This document shows positions 10,801-18,436 of a stretch of 64,000 bases of DNA, piece by piece. Position 1 is the stretch's first letter. The number at the start of each line of letters is the position of its first letter. A program made the position numbers and the translations under genes. The notes beneath the pieces are model-generated. The model searched no databases and was not told where the DNA came from. It saw only the letters and a program-made list of their open reading frames with translations. Source of the stretch: Streptomyces cupreus (GTDB lineage: Bacteria > Actinomycetota > Actinomycetes > Streptomycetales > Streptomycetaceae). Location: assembly GCF_014257025.1 (NCBI RefSeq), contig NZ_JACMSF010000001.1, positions 1-64,000 of the forward strand. Reading direction: 5' to 3'.

Positions 10801-11171
10801 CCCGACTCCCGCAGCCGGTGGGCAAGCCGGTCCGCGCGGCCGGTCAGTTCTGCGTAGCTGAGGCGGCCCTCGTCCGAGAGCACCGCGAGAGCGGACGGCG
10901 CACGCCGCGCCCGCTCCCGGACCAGCTCGGGCACGGTGTCCCGCCCGGGCGCCGGGGACCGCCCCTCGGCGCGGGCACTCGCGGGCCGCATGTCGGTCCA
11001 CAGACGGTCGACCAGGCTCCCGCACCACCCGGCGGACGCCGGTACGCCGATCCGACGCCACCCGGCAGGAATCCGGCGGTCGGCGGGCCAGATCGCGTAC
11101 TGCTCCTCGTCGTTGCGCAGCACGACGCACGGTGCAGCCGACTCTGCCGACAGGTGATCACGTTCCGTCAC
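7887..11171 (-). CDS. single-module NRPS: MbtH-like, adenylation, thiolation, reductase (MbtH-A-T-R)
   Basis: 1,094 residues. Residues ~12-62 form a fused MbtH-like domain (NDEEQYAIWPADRRIPAGWR). The A domain (~75-560) has YIYTSGSTGPPKGV, NAYGLTETTITST and the catalytic Lys in TPGGKLDRRALP. The T domain has the phosphopantetheine site ELGGNSLLAME (~624). The C-terminal thioester-reductase domain starts at VLLTGATGFCGAHMIDELL (~717), with the NAD(P) GxxGxxG loop and YVETK active site (~873). There is no condensation domain. Such proteins activate one amino acid and release it reductively as an aldehyde or alcohol. By alignment to GrsA, pocket residues read D,A,E,D,I,G,A,I,T, suggesting a basic substrate. 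The GTG start follows AGGAGG by 6 bases. Confidence 0.93.
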   Translation of the reverse strand: MTERDHLSAESAAPCVVLRNDEEQYAIWPADRRIPAGWRRIGVPASAGWCGSLVDRLWTDMRPASARAEGRSPAPGRDTVPELVRERARRAPSALAVLSDEGRLSYAELTGRADRLAHRLRESGVDAESVVPVCLDRVPELVVALLAVLSSGGAFLPLDPATPRQRLAGLVEETGSRLIVSSREHAPMFAGCEARIVHAGAPATQAVPERPRPTPAPRPDDLAYVIYTSGSTGPPKGVMITHRSLAHSLTAVARAYELTPGDRVLHAAALGFDASVEQIFAPLISGATLVLAGTRTWAPTELLHRLPEHGITVADLTPAYWHQIVSVPDRDESLASLRLVIVGGEIITAKDCRAILRRITGARLVNAYGLTETTITSTLCDLNEEVLAAPDTAVAPIGRPLEGNHLHVLDAELRPVPPGERGEIYIGGPGLARGIWGQPTVTAQQFLPDPYGSAPGDRMYRTGDLGRRRSDGNLEVLGRADDQMKIRGFRVDPAEVEAALASHPQIGQAMVVARTRAGGDRDLVAYFTPTSPPTSGEAVLHARLRSALAEVLPGYMIPAAFHAVERLPVTPGGKLDRRALPEPVTAAPTATGADDRPVPQGMAQLWGQILDVDYVRPHDDFFELGGNSLLAMEMLARTRVVFGIGVTQIRDLTRSLLRYPTLAAFAEAVRQARAGTLAHPDGGSVDFAAETDRRVPAVGTAAPSPGGRPRRPGDVLLTGATGFCGAHMIDELLRRTTGRILCLVRASDDQHGMERIRASHQRYVLSDLPNGRVQPVIGDLGKPELGLSPSRFEELGSTIDAIYHFGGQVNFIYPYHELRAANVGGTYEIIRLAAGRAVPVHFTSTMAVLAGFGPAGVRKVTENTPLRFPEYLSVGYVETKWVAEALLRKASDAGLPVAVYRLMDITGSSGTGVMNTSSELAALFDFIARTGLCPDVRLPLDFLPADHLARAIGHISTRRPAHGEVYHLTNPRPTLLNSLAERLRRRGYPVQEIPYAEWIAALVKYAAGHPTDPITPFVPLFVDRCARADITVSEMYFQDVFTEFTRGNAERALVNAGIDIPPVDAKMMDRYIDFLQQADAVRPVKSQGQGAARW

Positions 11172-11243
11172 CTCGGGCCTCCTGCCTCGCGCGGCGTCCT
11201 GCGGAGCACGATCTGCGGCCCTCGCGGGAACGGGGCGCCGCCA

Positions 11244-14200
11244 TCACCGCGTCCCGTCTCCGGGCGTCACAGGCAATCCGGCCAGGCGGCCGAGCGGCGG
11301 CGCGAGGACGAGCTGCTCCGCCTCCTCGGCGCTGACCGGCTCGGCGAAGAGGTACCCCTGGCCGAACGGGCAGCCCATGGAGATCAGCAGCTCCTGCTGC
11401 CTCACGTTCTCCACTCCTTCGGCGATCACCGTCAGACCGAGAGTGTCCGCGAGATGCGTGATGCCCTCGACCAGAGCGTACTGTTCGGACGAGCGCCCGA
11501 GTCCGTCGACGAACGACTTGTCGATCTTGAGTATCGAGATCGGGAACTCACGCAGATAACTCAGCGACGAGTAGCCCGTCCCGAAATCGTCGATCGCGAT
11601 ACGGATCCCGAGGTCGGTGAGCGAACTCATCTCGGCCAGGACGCGTTCGTCGTTGTACAGCAGCACACTCTCGGTCAGTTCCAGTACGAGCGACGACGGT
11701 TCGATGCCGGAGATCTCCAGAGCGCGCCGGATCACGTCGTAGAAATCCTCATCCCGGAACTGACGCGGCGACACGTTCACGCTGACGTAAGGTGCGTTGC
11801 AGTCGGCCGTCCCGCCGCGCAGCACGGAGTCCTCCCACCGGACCGCCTCGCCCGCGGCTTGGTCAAGCACCCAGGCGCCGAGCGGGACGATTTGCCCGCT
11901 CTCCTCGGCCAGCGTGATGAACTGCTCCGGCAGCACCATGCCGCGCGTGGAGTGGGGCCAGCGAACGAGCGCCTCGAAGCCGGCGATCCGCCCGCTGGTC
12001 AGCTCCACGATGGGCTGGTAAAGCACCATGAACGACGTCTCGATCGACGAACTGTCCAGGCCCTCCTGCAACTTGGCACGCTCGGCCATGCCGCGCTGCA
12101 GATCAGGGTGGTAGCGGCGCCACTGGCGCTTGCCCGCCGTCTTCGCCGCGTACAGCGCGAGATCGGCGTGCGTCAGCAGTTCGACCGCGTCGATGCTGTC
12201 CTCCGTCGTCGCGACGCCGACGCTGGCGTACGTGCTCACCGGCCCCACACTGAGCCGGAACGGCTCGGCGAACACGGTCATCACGTGTTCGGTGAACCGC
12301 TCCACGCCCGCCGACGCGACGGAACCCTCCACCAGCAGCGCGAACTCGTCGCCGCCGATGCGCGCGGCGGTGTCGGAGGCACGGACGGTGGTCTGCAGCC
12401 GGAGTGACAGCGCGACCAGGAGTTCGTCGCCCACACCGTGGCCGTGTATGTCGTTGACGACCTTGAAATCGTCCACGTCGACAAAGAGTACGCCGACCAC
12501 CGTGCCCTCGCGCTGAGCCTGCGTCAGGGCGTGGTTGACCCGCTCCTGGAAGAGCACGCGGTTGGCCAGGCCGGTGAGGGAGTCGTGGAACGCCTGGTGG
12601 GTGAGTTCGCGTTCGAGCTTGCGTTGTTCGGTCACGTCCCGCAGGGTGAGCACCACCCCGCCGACGGTCGCCTCCTCGCGCAGGTCGCTCCACCTCACCT
12701 CGACCTCGATGGTCGCCCGGTCGGCGCGGACCATGCGCCACACCTCGCGCCTGCTCTGGTTCTCGCCGCTGCGCATCCGGCCGAGCGCCTCGATCACCGC
12801 GCGGCTGTTCTGCGGCGGCACCAGATCGATGAGATGGGCGCCCTCCAGGTCCGGAACGCCGAGCACCTGGCCGGCGGAGGGGCTGGCGTATCGGACCCGG
12901 TCGTCGTCGTCGAGGATCAGGATCACATCGGAGGCATTCTGCACCAGTGTGCGGAAGTACATCTCGCTGTTGCGCTGGTTGACCTCCTGGGCGAGCGCGA
13001 CCCGTGCCACGGCAAGTGCCGTCTGCGCGGCGAGAGTCGCCAGCGTGTCGCGGAGCACGAACAGGTCCTGCTCGTCCCCGGCCACGAGCAACACCCCGAT
13101 CAGCGGATCGCCCGAGGGGGAATCCTGCAAGGTGAGCGGGCAGACGAGCGCGTGGCCGGTGCGGGACGGCTCCTCGTCCGGGCCCGTGAGGCAGGCGGCG
13201 AGGTCGGGGCCCACATCGTCGAGGGCCACCAGGCGGTTCTCGCCGGACGCGGTCAGTTCCCGTACGGCTGCGGTCACCCGCTCGGACACGGGCTCGCGCA
13301 TGCCACCGTGCGCCCCGTTCACCCAGAGCGTGTTGTCCGGCATGGTGAGCAGCGCGGAAGATGGTGGGCCGTGCGGCATCAGCTCCGTCACCGCGGAGTG
13401 GACGGCGGCGGCCACACCCCGCAGATCGCCCGTTCCGCCCAGCGACGACACCGCGATGCGCAGCACTTTCTCCCGGCCGACCGCCTGCCGGTGGGTCGCC
13501 GCCACGCCCGCCAGACGGTAGAGCACCAGGACGAAGAGCACCGCGGAGAACACCCCGATGACGCCGGCGTTGACACTCACGCCGCGCACAGCCTCGATCA
13601 GGAGGATGGTCGGCGCGATCAGCGACGCCAGGGTGAGCAGACTCAGCCGGCCCATATGGGCCTCGGCGCGCCATGCCACCGGCTGGGTCACCGACCCCAT
13701 GGACGGATCGAGCGCGGCAGCCGCCCAGGCGCCGTAGAGGACGGCCCAGCCGAGATCGACCGCGGTACCCGTGCGCCACGTCCCGTTCAGCTGTATCAGG
13801 CCGTAAGCCACGTCGGCGGTGAGCAGGCCTAAGGTGCCCACGGTGAGCAGCATGAGCGAGCGGCTCTTGCCGCCACGGCCGACGAGCAGGCGCACCAGCA
13901 TCGCCAGGACGAGGATGTCGCCGAGCGGATAGGCGATGGCGAACGCCTTCTGCACCCAGGTGAGATCCTCGGCATGGGCGAACGGGTCGATGAGGAAGAG
14001 CCAGGACAGCAGTGCCAGGCCGACTGTCAGCGTCAGCGCGTCGACGAAGCTCGCGCGGTCGCGCCCACTCGTGCGCCAGCGGACGAAGCTCAGCAGCCCG
14101 GCCGCATAGAGCGGATATGCCGTGAGATAGAAGCCGTCTGCGATCGACGGAAACGGGTTCTGCTCATAGAACTGGAGGAGGGTGATCTGGGCGGCCTGAC

Positions 14201-14420
14201 CCGCGGCGAATGCGAAGTTTCCCGCGGCGAGCAACAGCCAGGGGAGTCGATGCGCGGGGTGGTTGAGGTGGATACCCAGGACAATACCGATGACGCCGGT
14301 CGCTCCAATGGCGACGAAGATCAGCCGCTGTTCCGGAAATAAGTAGTAGAACGCGGTCAGCACGACGATGCACGCGCTGACGGCGACCATCGCGGCCTGG
14401 CTTCGCAGTCGCGCGTTCAT
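11244..14420 (-). CDS. membrane GGDEF-EAL protein (diguanylate cyclase/phosphodiesterase) with PAS domain
   Basis: About 1,058 residues. The N-terminal third has about eight hydrophobic segments. A GAF-like region follows, then a PAS domain (RTLVQNASDVILILDDDDRV), then GGDEF at ~689 (ARIGGDEFALLVEG, intact) and EAL at ~815 (AGFEALVRWPHSTRG). EAL metal and catalytic residues look complete: LELTESVLL, DDFGTGYSSLSYL, KIDKSF, AEGVEN. It can plausibly make and degrade cyclic di-GMP at the membrane. Start ATG 14420 is chosen over an upstream ATG because GGGAGG lies 10 bases before it. It is 72 bp upstream of the NRPS on the same strand and divergent from the MFS gene. It shares its whole architecture with the N-terminal part of the fusion at 42348-46865. 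Confidence 0.92.
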   Translation of the reverse strand: MNARLRSQAAMVAVSACIVVLTAFYYLFPEQRLIFVAIGATGVIGIVLGIHLNHPAHRLPWLLLAAGNFAFAAGQAAQITLLQFYEQNPFPSIADGFYLTAYPLYAAGLLSFVRWRTSGRDRASFVDALTLTVGLALLSWLFLIDPFAHAEDLTWVQKAFAIAYPLGDILVLAMLVRLLVGRGGKSRSLMLLTVGTLGLLTADVAYGLIQLNGTWRTGTAVDLGWAVLYGAWAAAALDPSMGSVTQPVAWRAEAHMGRLSLLTLASLIAPTILLIEAVRGVSVNAGVIGVFSAVLFVLVLYRLAGVAATHRQAVGREKVLRIAVSSLGGTGDLRGVAAAVHSAVTELMPHGPPSSALLTMPDNTLWVNGAHGGMREPVSERVTAAVRELTASGENRLVALDDVGPDLAACLTGPDEEPSRTGHALVCPLTLQDSPSGDPLIGVLLVAGDEQDLFVLRDTLATLAAQTALAVARVALAQEVNQRNSEMYFRTLVQNASDVILILDDDDRVRYASPSAGQVLGVPDLEGAHLIDLVPPQNSRAVIEALGRMRSGENQSRREVWRMVRADRATIEVEVRWSDLREEATVGGVVLTLRDVTEQRKLERELTHQAFHDSLTGLANRVLFQERVNHALTQAQREGTVVGVLFVDVDDFKVVNDIHGHGVGDELLVALSLRLQTTVRASDTAARIGGDEFALLVEGSVASAGVERFTEHVMTVFAEPFRLSVGPVSTYASVGVATTEDSIDAVELLTHADLALYAAKTAGKRQWRRYHPDLQRGMAERAKLQEGLDSSSIETSFMVLYQPIVELTSGRIAGFEALVRWPHSTRGMVLPEQFITLAEESGQIVPLGAWVLDQAAGEAVRWEDSVLRGGTADCNAPYVSVNVSPRQFRDEDFYDVIRRALEISGIEPSSLVLELTESVLLYNDERVLAEMSSLTDLGIRIAIDDFGTGYSSLSYLREFPISILKIDKSFVDGLGRSSEQYALVEGITHLADTLGLTVIAEGVENVRQQELLISMGCPFGQGYLFAEPVSAEEAEQLVLAPPLGRLAGLPVTPGDGTR

Positions 14421-14665
14421 CCCAAACCAACCTCCCGGGAGGGTCATTTGTCGGGCGATGCGAGCTGGGCGAACGGCCGGTGTCCGGCGACGTGTCTTCC
14501 ATCAAGTTAGCTCGGCTCGCTATTTCCCGCACGTGCAGGGAGAGATAACGCGGTGCGTCGCGGGATACCGCGCGATGCGTGAAAATGGGGACGTGCAATT
14601 GGGGGACGCGGAAACCGGACCGGATCAGCCATCGACGACCGGCTCCTGACGGAGCGTGGAGTCCC

Positions 14666-15856
14666 ATGCTCTCCGATTACCGCCGGATCTTCTCTCCTGC
14701 AGGCAGTCTGCTCTTCTCCACCGCGGGCTTCGTATCACGCCTTCCGCAGTCGATGATCGGCGTCGGCATCGTCACCATGCTGTCGCAGCTCGGCGGTGAG
14801 TACCGGCTCGCCGGCTCGGTCTCCGCCACGCAGGCGCTCGCCGCCGCGGCGATCGGACCGCAGATCTCCCGACTGGTCGACCGCCATGGCCAGCGCCGGG
14901 TCGTCCTCCCTGCGACGGCCGTGACGGTCGCCGCCATCTGTGCGCTGCTGCTGTGCGCCCGGTACGCCGCCCCGGACTGGACGCTGTACGTCGCGGCGGC
15001 GGTAGCGGGCTGCATGCCCAGCATGGGCGCGCTCGTCAGGTCCCGCTGGGCCGAGCTTCACCGGGCGGCACCGAAGCTGCTGCACACCGCGTACTCGCTG
15101 GAGTCGGTGCTCGACGAGGTGGTCTACGTCGTCGGCCCGGCCCTGGCGATCACCCTGTCGACCGGCTTCTTCGCCGAGGCGGGACCGCTGGCGGCCGCGG
15201 TCCTGCTCGGAGCCGGCGTTTCGCTGTTCGCCGCCCAGCGGCGTACGGAACCGCCGGTGCGCCCCGGGCCGCAACGCGCCGGGGGCTCCGCGCTGTGCAT
15301 CCCGGGACTCGGCCTGTTGGTGCTGGCGCTGACGTCGGTGGGCGCGTCGTACGGCTCGGTGGAGGTCGCCACGGTGGCGTACGCCGGCGCACACCACCAC
15401 AAGGCTCTCTCCGGCCTGCTGCTGGGCGTGTACGCGCTCGGCTCGGGCCTGGCGGGCGCGGTCTTCGGTGCGATGAGGCCGCGGGGGGCGATCACGCGGC
15501 GGTTGCTGATCAGCGTCTGGGTGATGGCGGTCACGACGGCGCCGCTGTTGTTCGCGCCGAGTCTCGCGGTGCTGGCGGTGGTGCTCTTCGTGGCGGGCAT
15601 GTCCGTCGCGCCGACCCTGATCACCACGATGGGGCTGGTGGGCCACCTGGCGCCGGCGGCCCAGCTCACCGAGAGCATCACCTGGGTCGTCTCGGGCCTC
15701 TCCCTCGGAGTGGCGCTGGGCTACGCCGCGTCGGGGTGGTTGATCGACGCGGCTGGGGCCTCGGCGGGCTACTGGGTGCCGTGCGCCGCGGCCCTGCTCG
15801 CCGCCTCGACGGTCTCCCTCGCCCTGCCACGGCTGACCCGCGCCGACGCGTGGTGA
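14666..15856 (+). CDS. MFS transporter
   Basis: About 396 residues with around 12 hydrophobic segments typical of the major facilitator superfamily. The loop between helices 2 and 3 carries SRLVDRHGQRRVVLPATA, an MFS motif A-like sequence. Start ATG 14666 has GTGGAG 5 bases upstream. Substrate unknown; small drug- or sugar-efflux MFS members of this size are common in actinobacteria. It is divergent from the GGDEF-EAL gene across 245 bp that should contain both promoters. Proximity to the NRPS locus makes product export possible, but nothing in the sequence proves this. Confidence 0.85.
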   Translation: MLSDYRRIFSPAGSLLFSTAGFVSRLPQSMIGVGIVTMLSQLGGEYRLAGSVSATQALAAAAIGPQISRLVDRHGQRRVVLPATAVTVAAICALLLCARYAAPDWTLYVAAAVAGCMPSMGALVRSRWAELHRAAPKLLHTAYSLESVLDEVVYVVGPALAITLSTGFFAEAGPLAAAVLLGAGVSLFAAQRRTEPPVRPGPQRAGGSALCIPGLGLLVLALTSVGASYGSVEVATVAYAGAHHHKALSGLLLGVYALGSGLAGAVFGAMRPRGAITRRLLISVWVMAVTTAPLLFAPSLAVLAVVLFVAGMSVAPTLITTMGLVGHLAPAAQLTESITWVVSGLSLGVALGYAASGWLIDAAGASAGYWVPCAAALLAASTVSLALPRLTRADAW

Positions 15857-15916
15857 ATGATCGTGCCGCATCCCGTGGAGGCGGACCTGTGGCTGACCCG
15901 GCCGCCGTGGCCCCTC

Positions 15917-16106
15917 AGAGCCTGTGTCACATCCCCGGCCGGGCGCCCGCCGCCTGGCGCGCACGCTCGCCGGGCTCCGCCACGAGGGCGCTCCGGCGCC
16001 TTGCGATCGCACGCTCCCCCACGCTCGAACGGCTTCGCCGACTCGCGCGGGGGCACCCCCCATCGCCGCCGCGCGCTGATCCGGCCGGGGATGTGACACA
16101 GGCTCT
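15917..16106. repeat. ~190-bp MITE-like element with perfect 26-bp inverted ends
   Basis: AGAGCCTGTGTCACATCCCC (start of the left end, 15917-15942) is perfectly repeated in reverse complement at 16081-16106, giving 26-bp terminal inverted repeats. The interior is very GC-rich, has a CCCCC...GGGGG hairpin (about 16016-16058), and encodes no convincing protein. It fills the gap between the convergent MFS and TetR genes. The structure fits a non-autonomous insertion element or a dispersed Streptomyces palindromic repeat. It may also work as a bidirectional terminator for the two converging genes. Confidence 0.7.
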
Positions 16107-16136
16107 CAGTCCTGGGTGTCACTGATGGGCGGCTTG

Positions 16137-16961
16137 TCAGGGCCGGTCCTGGTTCTGCAGGGGTTCCCGCTGCTCCTCCGCGCGGATGAAACGGTCGAGC
16201 AGCGCGTCGAGACCGACGGTCAGGCCCTCCGATCCGCCCTGCTCGGCGAGGGTGCCGGCGGCTTCTCGGAGCCTGGGCAGCTCCTGGGGCGGCATGCGGT
16301 GCAGTCCGAGACGGAACGCGGGATCCGGTTCGTCGGGGTTGTCCACCATGGCCTGCAGTTCCACGGACACATAGCCGAGGACCCACCCGGTGAAGGCGCG
16401 GAAGACGGCGGCGGAACGGGCCTTGTCGAGCCCGGCCCCCTGGAGCAGGGCCAGCACCCGCTCGTGATGCCTCAGGACAGCCAGCGGTCGGCGGGCCAGC
16501 GGAACCGCCAGCATGCGTGTGGAGAGCAGCGGCATGACCTGGGGGTGGGCCAGACAGACCTCGTACGTCGCCCGCGCGATCCGGTGGAGTTCGGCGCGCC
16601 ATGCGGGAGCGTGCGCCTGGGCGCCGGTCCGGGCCTGAGCCTCGGCCTCGGCCGCAATCGTGCCGGGACCCGCGACCAGATGTTCCTCCAGTTCGAGGTA
16701 CAGGGCTTCGACCAGGCCGTCCAGGAGCGCGTCCTTGCTCGCCGCGTACCGGTAGAGCGCCATCGCTTCCACGCCGAGCTCGGCGCCCAGCCGGCGCATG
16801 CTCAGCGCAGACAGGCCCTCGTGGTCCACCAGCTCCAGGGCGCTGGCCAGCACCCGCTCCCGGCTCAGACGGCCGTAGTGGCCACGGTCGCTGGCGCGCC
16901 GCGCGGGGCGGGCTCCGGGGCCCTCGTCCATCTCCCGCGCCTTCGGCTGGTCCTTGGCCAT
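16137..16961 (-). CDS. TetR/AcrR family transcriptional regulator
   Basis: A 274-residue repressor-type protein. The DNA-binding domain is LSRERVLASALELVDHEGLSALSMRRLGAELGVEAMALYRYAASKDALLDG (residues ~32-85 in three adjacent blocks), followed by a TetR_C-type ligand-binding helical domain (HAPAWRAELHRIARATYEVCLAHPQV). It is divergent from the polysaccharide operon starting at 17150. The shared 188-bp region contains site a (17032-17058), one of four near-identical palindromic sites in the cluster. That makes this protein the best candidate to bind them; the link is inference. Ligand unknown. Confidence 0.9.
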   Translation of the reverse strand: MAKDQPKAREMDEGPGARPARRASDRGHYGRLSRERVLASALELVDHEGLSALSMRRLGAELGVEAMALYRYAASKDALLDGLVEALYLELEEHLVAGPGTIAAEAEAQARTGAQAHAPAWRAELHRIARATYEVCLAHPQVMPLLSTRMLAVPLARRPLAVLRHHERVLALLQGAGLDKARSAAVFRAFTGWVLGYVSVELQAMVDNPDEPDPAFRLGLHRMPPQELPRLREAAGTLAEQGGSEGLTVGLDALLDRFIRAEEQREPLQNQDRP

Positions 16962-17031
16962 GCTTCGCCTCCGGCTGGTCGGCCCGCGTCCTGTCCGCTC
17001 GTGTTGACTCTATGCACTTCCGGGAGGAAAG

Positions 17032-17058
17032 TGTACGTATACGGCGTAAATATACGCC
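17032..17058 (+). promoter_or_regulatory. shared cluster site a (operator/promoter candidate)
   Basis: First of four near-identical 21-27 bp sites. It contains the perfect inverted repeat GGCGTA-AATA-TACGCC (17043-17058) preceded by TGTACGTATAC. It matches site c (33740-33766) at 24 of 27 positions. It lies between the divergent TetR gene and the 17150-25601 operon, about 92 bp before the aminotransferase ATG. Confidence 0.7.
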
Positions 17059-17149
17059 ATCCGTGTGCGGCGGTCCGCACGTTCGGCCATGCGTCGTCTG
17101 CGGAGGCGTCGTCATTTCTCCGGGGAGTGACAAGAAGGGCGAGCAGGAA

Positions 17150-18436
17150 ATGACAGTCCACCGGCTCCGGCCCCGACACGAACAAGCCCCCAGGGTCCGG
17201 TCGGCCCTGAACGGCGTGCCACTCGCTGACGCCCTCACCACGGACCGCGCGGGGGAGCCTGAACTCCCCTTCGCCGTGACCCGGATCAGTCCGGAGGCTC
17301 AGAGGGCGGCGCAGCGGGTGCTCGCCTCGGGATGGGTGACGACCGGACCGGAGACGGTGCTCTTCGAGCGGGAGTTCGCGGCTCATGTCGGGGCCGCGCA
17401 CGCCGTCGCCGTGAGTTCCTGCACGGCGGCGCTCGAACTGGCGCTGCGTGCCCTGCGGGTCCCGCTCGGCGGAAGGGTCCTGATCCCGACCGTGACCTTC
17501 TGCGGCGCGGCCCAGGCGATCCTGCACGCCGGGCTGCGGCCGGTGCTGGTCGACGTCGATCCGCACACCGCGATGCCGACCCCGGCCACCGTCGCCCGGG
17601 CGGCCAGGGTGTGCGGCTGCCCCCACGCGATGATGGTCCTGCACTACGCCGGGGCCCCCGCACCGGTCGCCGAGCTGGCGGAAGCCGCGCGACTGCCGCT
17701 GACGCACGTCGTCGAGGACGCCGCCCACGCCGTGGGCACGTCGGTGGACGACCGACCCGTGGGAAGCCTGTCGAGAGCGACCTGCTTCAGCTTCTACGCC
17801 ACCAAGAACCTGCCCATCGGCGAGGGCGGCATGGTGACGACGGACGACCCGGTCCTCGCCGAACGGATCCGTCGTGCGCGGCACCACGGGATGTCCGCCG
17901 ACGCCTGGCGACGGAACCTGCCCGGCGGCGGTTGGCGATACACCGTCGAGGAGGCGGGCCTCAAGGCCGGCATGACGGATGTACAGGCCGCCATCGGGCG
18001 GGCGCAACTCCGTCACCTCGATGACTGGCAGCAGCGGCGGCACGCCGTGGCCCGACAGTACGCGGCACGCCTTCAGTCCCTTCCCGGGGTGCAACCGCTG
18101 GAGGTCACAACCCGCGGCCGGCACGCCCATCACCTGTACGTGGTGCGCGTGCTGGAGGAGCAGTACGGGATCGGCCGCGACCAAATCATCGAACGGCTGG
18201 GGGAGCGCGGCATCGGTGCCTCGGTCCACTTCATCCCCCTGCACCACATGCCCTACTTCCAGCGTGCGGCGATCACTCCGCCCGGTGGCCTGCCGGGAGC
18301 CGACGCGCTCTTCCCCCAACTGCTGTCCCTGCCCCTGCACCCCTTCCTCACCGAGCGGGCGGTCGACCGGATCTGCGGAGAGCTGACGGCTCGGCCCCAT
18401 GCCGCATCGGCCCGTCGGCAGACGGAGGGAATGTGA
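17150..18436 (+). CDS. DegT/DnrJ/EryC1/StrS family sugar aminotransferase
   Basis: About 428 residues, PLP-dependent. These enzymes aminate a keto-sugar nucleotide using glutamate. The family signature is clear: AVAVSSCTAALELALRAL, HVVEDAAHAVGT, and the Schiff-base Lys in CFSFYATKNLPIGEGGM. The terminal segment IGASVHFIPLHHMPYFQ is typical of ArnB/PseC-like members. Start ATG 17150 has GAGCAGGA immediately upstream. It is the first gene of a tightly coupled operon running to 25601. Together with the dehydrogenase at 24348 it suggests an amino-sugar or amino-uronic acid in the polymer. Confidence 0.92.
   Translation: MTVHRLRPRHEQAPRVRSALNGVPLADALTTDRAGEPELPFAVTRISPEAQRAAQRVLASGWVTTGPETVLFEREFAAHVGAAHAVAVSSCTAALELALRALRVPLGGRVLIPTVTFCGAAQAILHAGLRPVLVDVDPHTAMPTPATVARAARVCGCPHAMMVLHYAGAPAPVAELAEAARLPLTHVVEDAAHAVGTSVDDRPVGSLSRATCFSFYATKNLPIGEGGMVTTDDPVLAERIRRARHHGMSADAWRRNLPGGGWRYTVEEAGLKAGMTDVQAAIGRAQLRHLDDWQQRRHAVARQYAARLQSLPGVQPLEVTTRGRHAHHLYVVRVLEEQYGIGRDQIIERLGERGIGASVHFIPLHHMPYFQRAAITPPGGLPGADALFPQLLSLPLHPFLTERAVDRICGELTARPHAASARRQTEGM

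Noticed and set aside
7893..11130. Extension of the aat frame far upstream (open to about 11130)
   Set aside because: Upstream of 7893 the frame is a shadow of the NRPS; recognisable Aat sequence begins at RCPCWEAL, next to the ribosome-binding site.
17032..17058. Reading the four cluster sites as BldD boxes
   Set aside because: The BldD pattern, as I recall it, needs AC-5 nt-GT; these sites have AC-3 nt-GT and longer arms.
15769..17241. Minus-strand frame spanning the inverted-repeat element and the TetR gene
   Set aside because: It crosses the TetR gene in another frame and has no coding motifs; the real TetR frame is 16137-16961.
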